Positions 63,127 through 64,000 of a stretch of DNA of 64,000 nt are shown here, piece by piece. Location of the stretch: positions 159,415-223,414 of the forward strand of contig JANRLJ010000040.1 in the NCBI GenBank assembly GCA_033762735.1. Reading direction: 5' to 3'. A program made the position numbers and the translations under genes. Under the pieces are notes generated by a model. That model was given only the letters and a program-made list of their open reading frames with translations. It was not told the origin of the DNA and searched no databases. Source of the DNA: JANRLJ01 sp033762735. Its GTDB lineage: Bacteria; Chloroflexota; Anaerolineae; Aggregatilineales; Phototrophicaceae. How positions within the stretch are numbered: the stretch's first letter is position 1; every line of letters starts with the position of its first letter.

Positions 63127-64000
63127 TCATGAAAGGTTGAATTCCTTCATCACCGTGTCCAGGTCCTTGTCGCCGCGCCCGGAAAGATTCACCAGAATGA
63201 TGCTGTCCTTCGGCATCGTCGGCGCACGCTTGATGGCTTCCGCAACGGCGTGTGAACTTTCCAGCGCGGGAATGATGCCCTCGGTTTTGCAAAGCGTCTG
63301 GAAGGCGGCCAGCGCTTCCTCATCCGTCGCATAGGTGTAATAGGCACGTTCGTTCTGGCGCAGGTAGGCGTGTTCCGGCCCGACCGACGCATAATCCAGC
63401 CCGGCGCTGACGCTGTGCGTGTTCATGATCTGCCCATCTGCCGATTGCAGCACAAACGAGCGCGTCCCTTGCAGCACACCCGGACGCCCGATTGCAGGGT
63501 CAGCGAAGCGCGCCGCATGTTCGCCACTGTGAACGCCATGCCCGCCCGCCTCCACGCCGATCAGATCGACGTTTTCATCATCACGGAAAGCGTGGAACAG
63601 GCCAATTGCGTTGCTGCCACCGCCGACACACGCCACGCACACATCCGGCAGCCGCCCGGCCATCTCGACAATCTGCTGTTTCGCCTCCACGCCGATCACG
63701 CTCTGGAAATCGCGCACCATCATCGGATAGGGATGCGGCCCCAATGCCGAACCCAGCAGGTAAAACGTATGGCGAACGTTCGTCACCCAATCACGGATGG
63801 CCTCGTTGATGGCGTCCTTAAGCGTTTTCGTGCCGCTTTCGACCGGAATCACTTCCGCGCCGAGCAGCTTCATGCGGAACACATTCGGCTGCTGGCGGGC
63901 GATGTCCACGCTGCCCATATAGACGTGGCAGTCCAGCCCCAGCAGCGCGGAAGCGGTTGCACTGGCGACGCCGTGCTGCCCCGCGCCCGTCTCCGCAATC
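63127..64000 (-). CDS. trpB: Tryptophan synthase beta chain, partial
   Basis: The frame is open from the stop at 63127 to the window edge (about 291 residues); the N-terminus lies outside. The visible part begins IAETGAGQHGVASATASALL, a strong TrpB signature, and includes GSVDIARQQPNVFRMKLLGA, VGGGSNAIGLFHAF (the PLP phosphate loop), and GVEAGGHGVHSGEHAARF. The PLP lysine is outside the window. It joins indole and serine to give tryptophan. Confidence 0.97.
   Translation of the reverse strand, partial: IAETGAGQHGVASATASALLGLDCHVYMGSVDIARQQPNVFRMKLLGAEVIPVESGTKTLKDAINEAIRDWVTNVRHTFYLLGSALGPHPYPMMVRDFQSVIGVEAKQQIVEMAGRLPDVCVACVGGGSNAIGLFHAFRDDENVDLIGVEAGGHGVHSGEHAARFADPAIGRPGVLQGTRSFVLQSADGQIMNTHSVSAGLDYASVGPEHAYLRQNERAYYTYATDEEALAAFQTLCKTEGIIPALESSHAVAEAIKRAPTMPKDSIILVNLSGRGDKDLDTVMKEFNLS

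Overview
The window is a gene-dense bacterial chromosome segment, about 60% GC where counted by hand, with short intergenic gaps and many 4-base ATGA overlaps. It carries roughly 60 protein genes, one tRNA gene and one probable leader peptide. Gene content points to an aerobic member of the Chloroflexota (Anaerolineae-like); this is inference, not a marker-gene result. The clues are several secreted or membrane proteins with long Thr/Pro-rich stalks and SH3b domains, an LtrA protein, an AroH-type chorismate mutase beside a short DAHP synthase, a CtaA/CtaB heme A pair, no outer-membrane biogenesis genes, and dispersed GTAGGGGCG-type palindromes between genes.

Layout. 1-9.2 kb: a membrane-anchored C39-like peptidase with TPRs, the MurJ flippase, a metallo-beta-lactamase-fold hydrolase, an alkaline-phosphatase-superfamily enzyme, a metal ABC transporter pair on the minus strand, and a secreted trypsin-like protease. 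9.4-19 kb: information-processing genes ffh, rpsP, khpA, rimM, dprA, a mannose-1-phosphate guanylyltransferase, topA, an unrecognised membrane protein, then greA on the other strand. 19-27.3 kb: envelope and secreted proteins, including a solute-binding/SH3/CARDB fusion, an M23 lipoprotein and an SH3b-stalk-zinc-ribbon membrane protein, plus ftcD. 27.4-33 kb: tRNA-Arg(CCG), a clan-A glycoside hydrolase, a family-3 solute-binding protein and three glycosyltransferases. 33-40 kb (minus strand): PPK2, LtrA, RqcH, cytochrome c, CtaB, CtaA and a small membrane protein. 40-48 kb: a soluble histidine kinase paired with a cobalamin-binding-like protein, purA, an M20 amidohydrolase, a PIG-L deacetylase, RicT and aspartate kinase.

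48-64 kb is a long minus-strand run for ammonia assimilation and aromatic amino acid synthesis. In transcription order it reads trpB, Nudix, Nudix, GT-A-like protein, TIR protein, trpA, leader, aroH, aroF, tyrA, aroA, aroE, GNAT, small protein, HNH nuclease, aroC, aroK, aroB, zinc-ribbon protein, aroQ, glnA. All shikimate enzymes from DAHP synthase to chorismate are present, followed by the tyrosine branch. No prephenate dehydratase is in the window.

The most interesting signal is between trpA and aroH. A good promoter is followed by a short reading frame with eight consecutive Phe/Tyr codons (9 aromatic codons out of 11) and then a rho-independent terminator just upstream of aroH. This is the layout of a ribosome-mediated transcription attenuator sensing charged tRNA-Phe and tRNA-Tyr and controlling the aro operon. 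Second is the cassette that splits trpB from trpA: two Nudix hydrolases, a GT-A-like protein and a TIR protein whose C-terminus looks ubiquitin-like, joined by overlapping start and stop codons. Third is an AT-rich pair (82-residue protein plus HNH nuclease) inserted into the aro operon.
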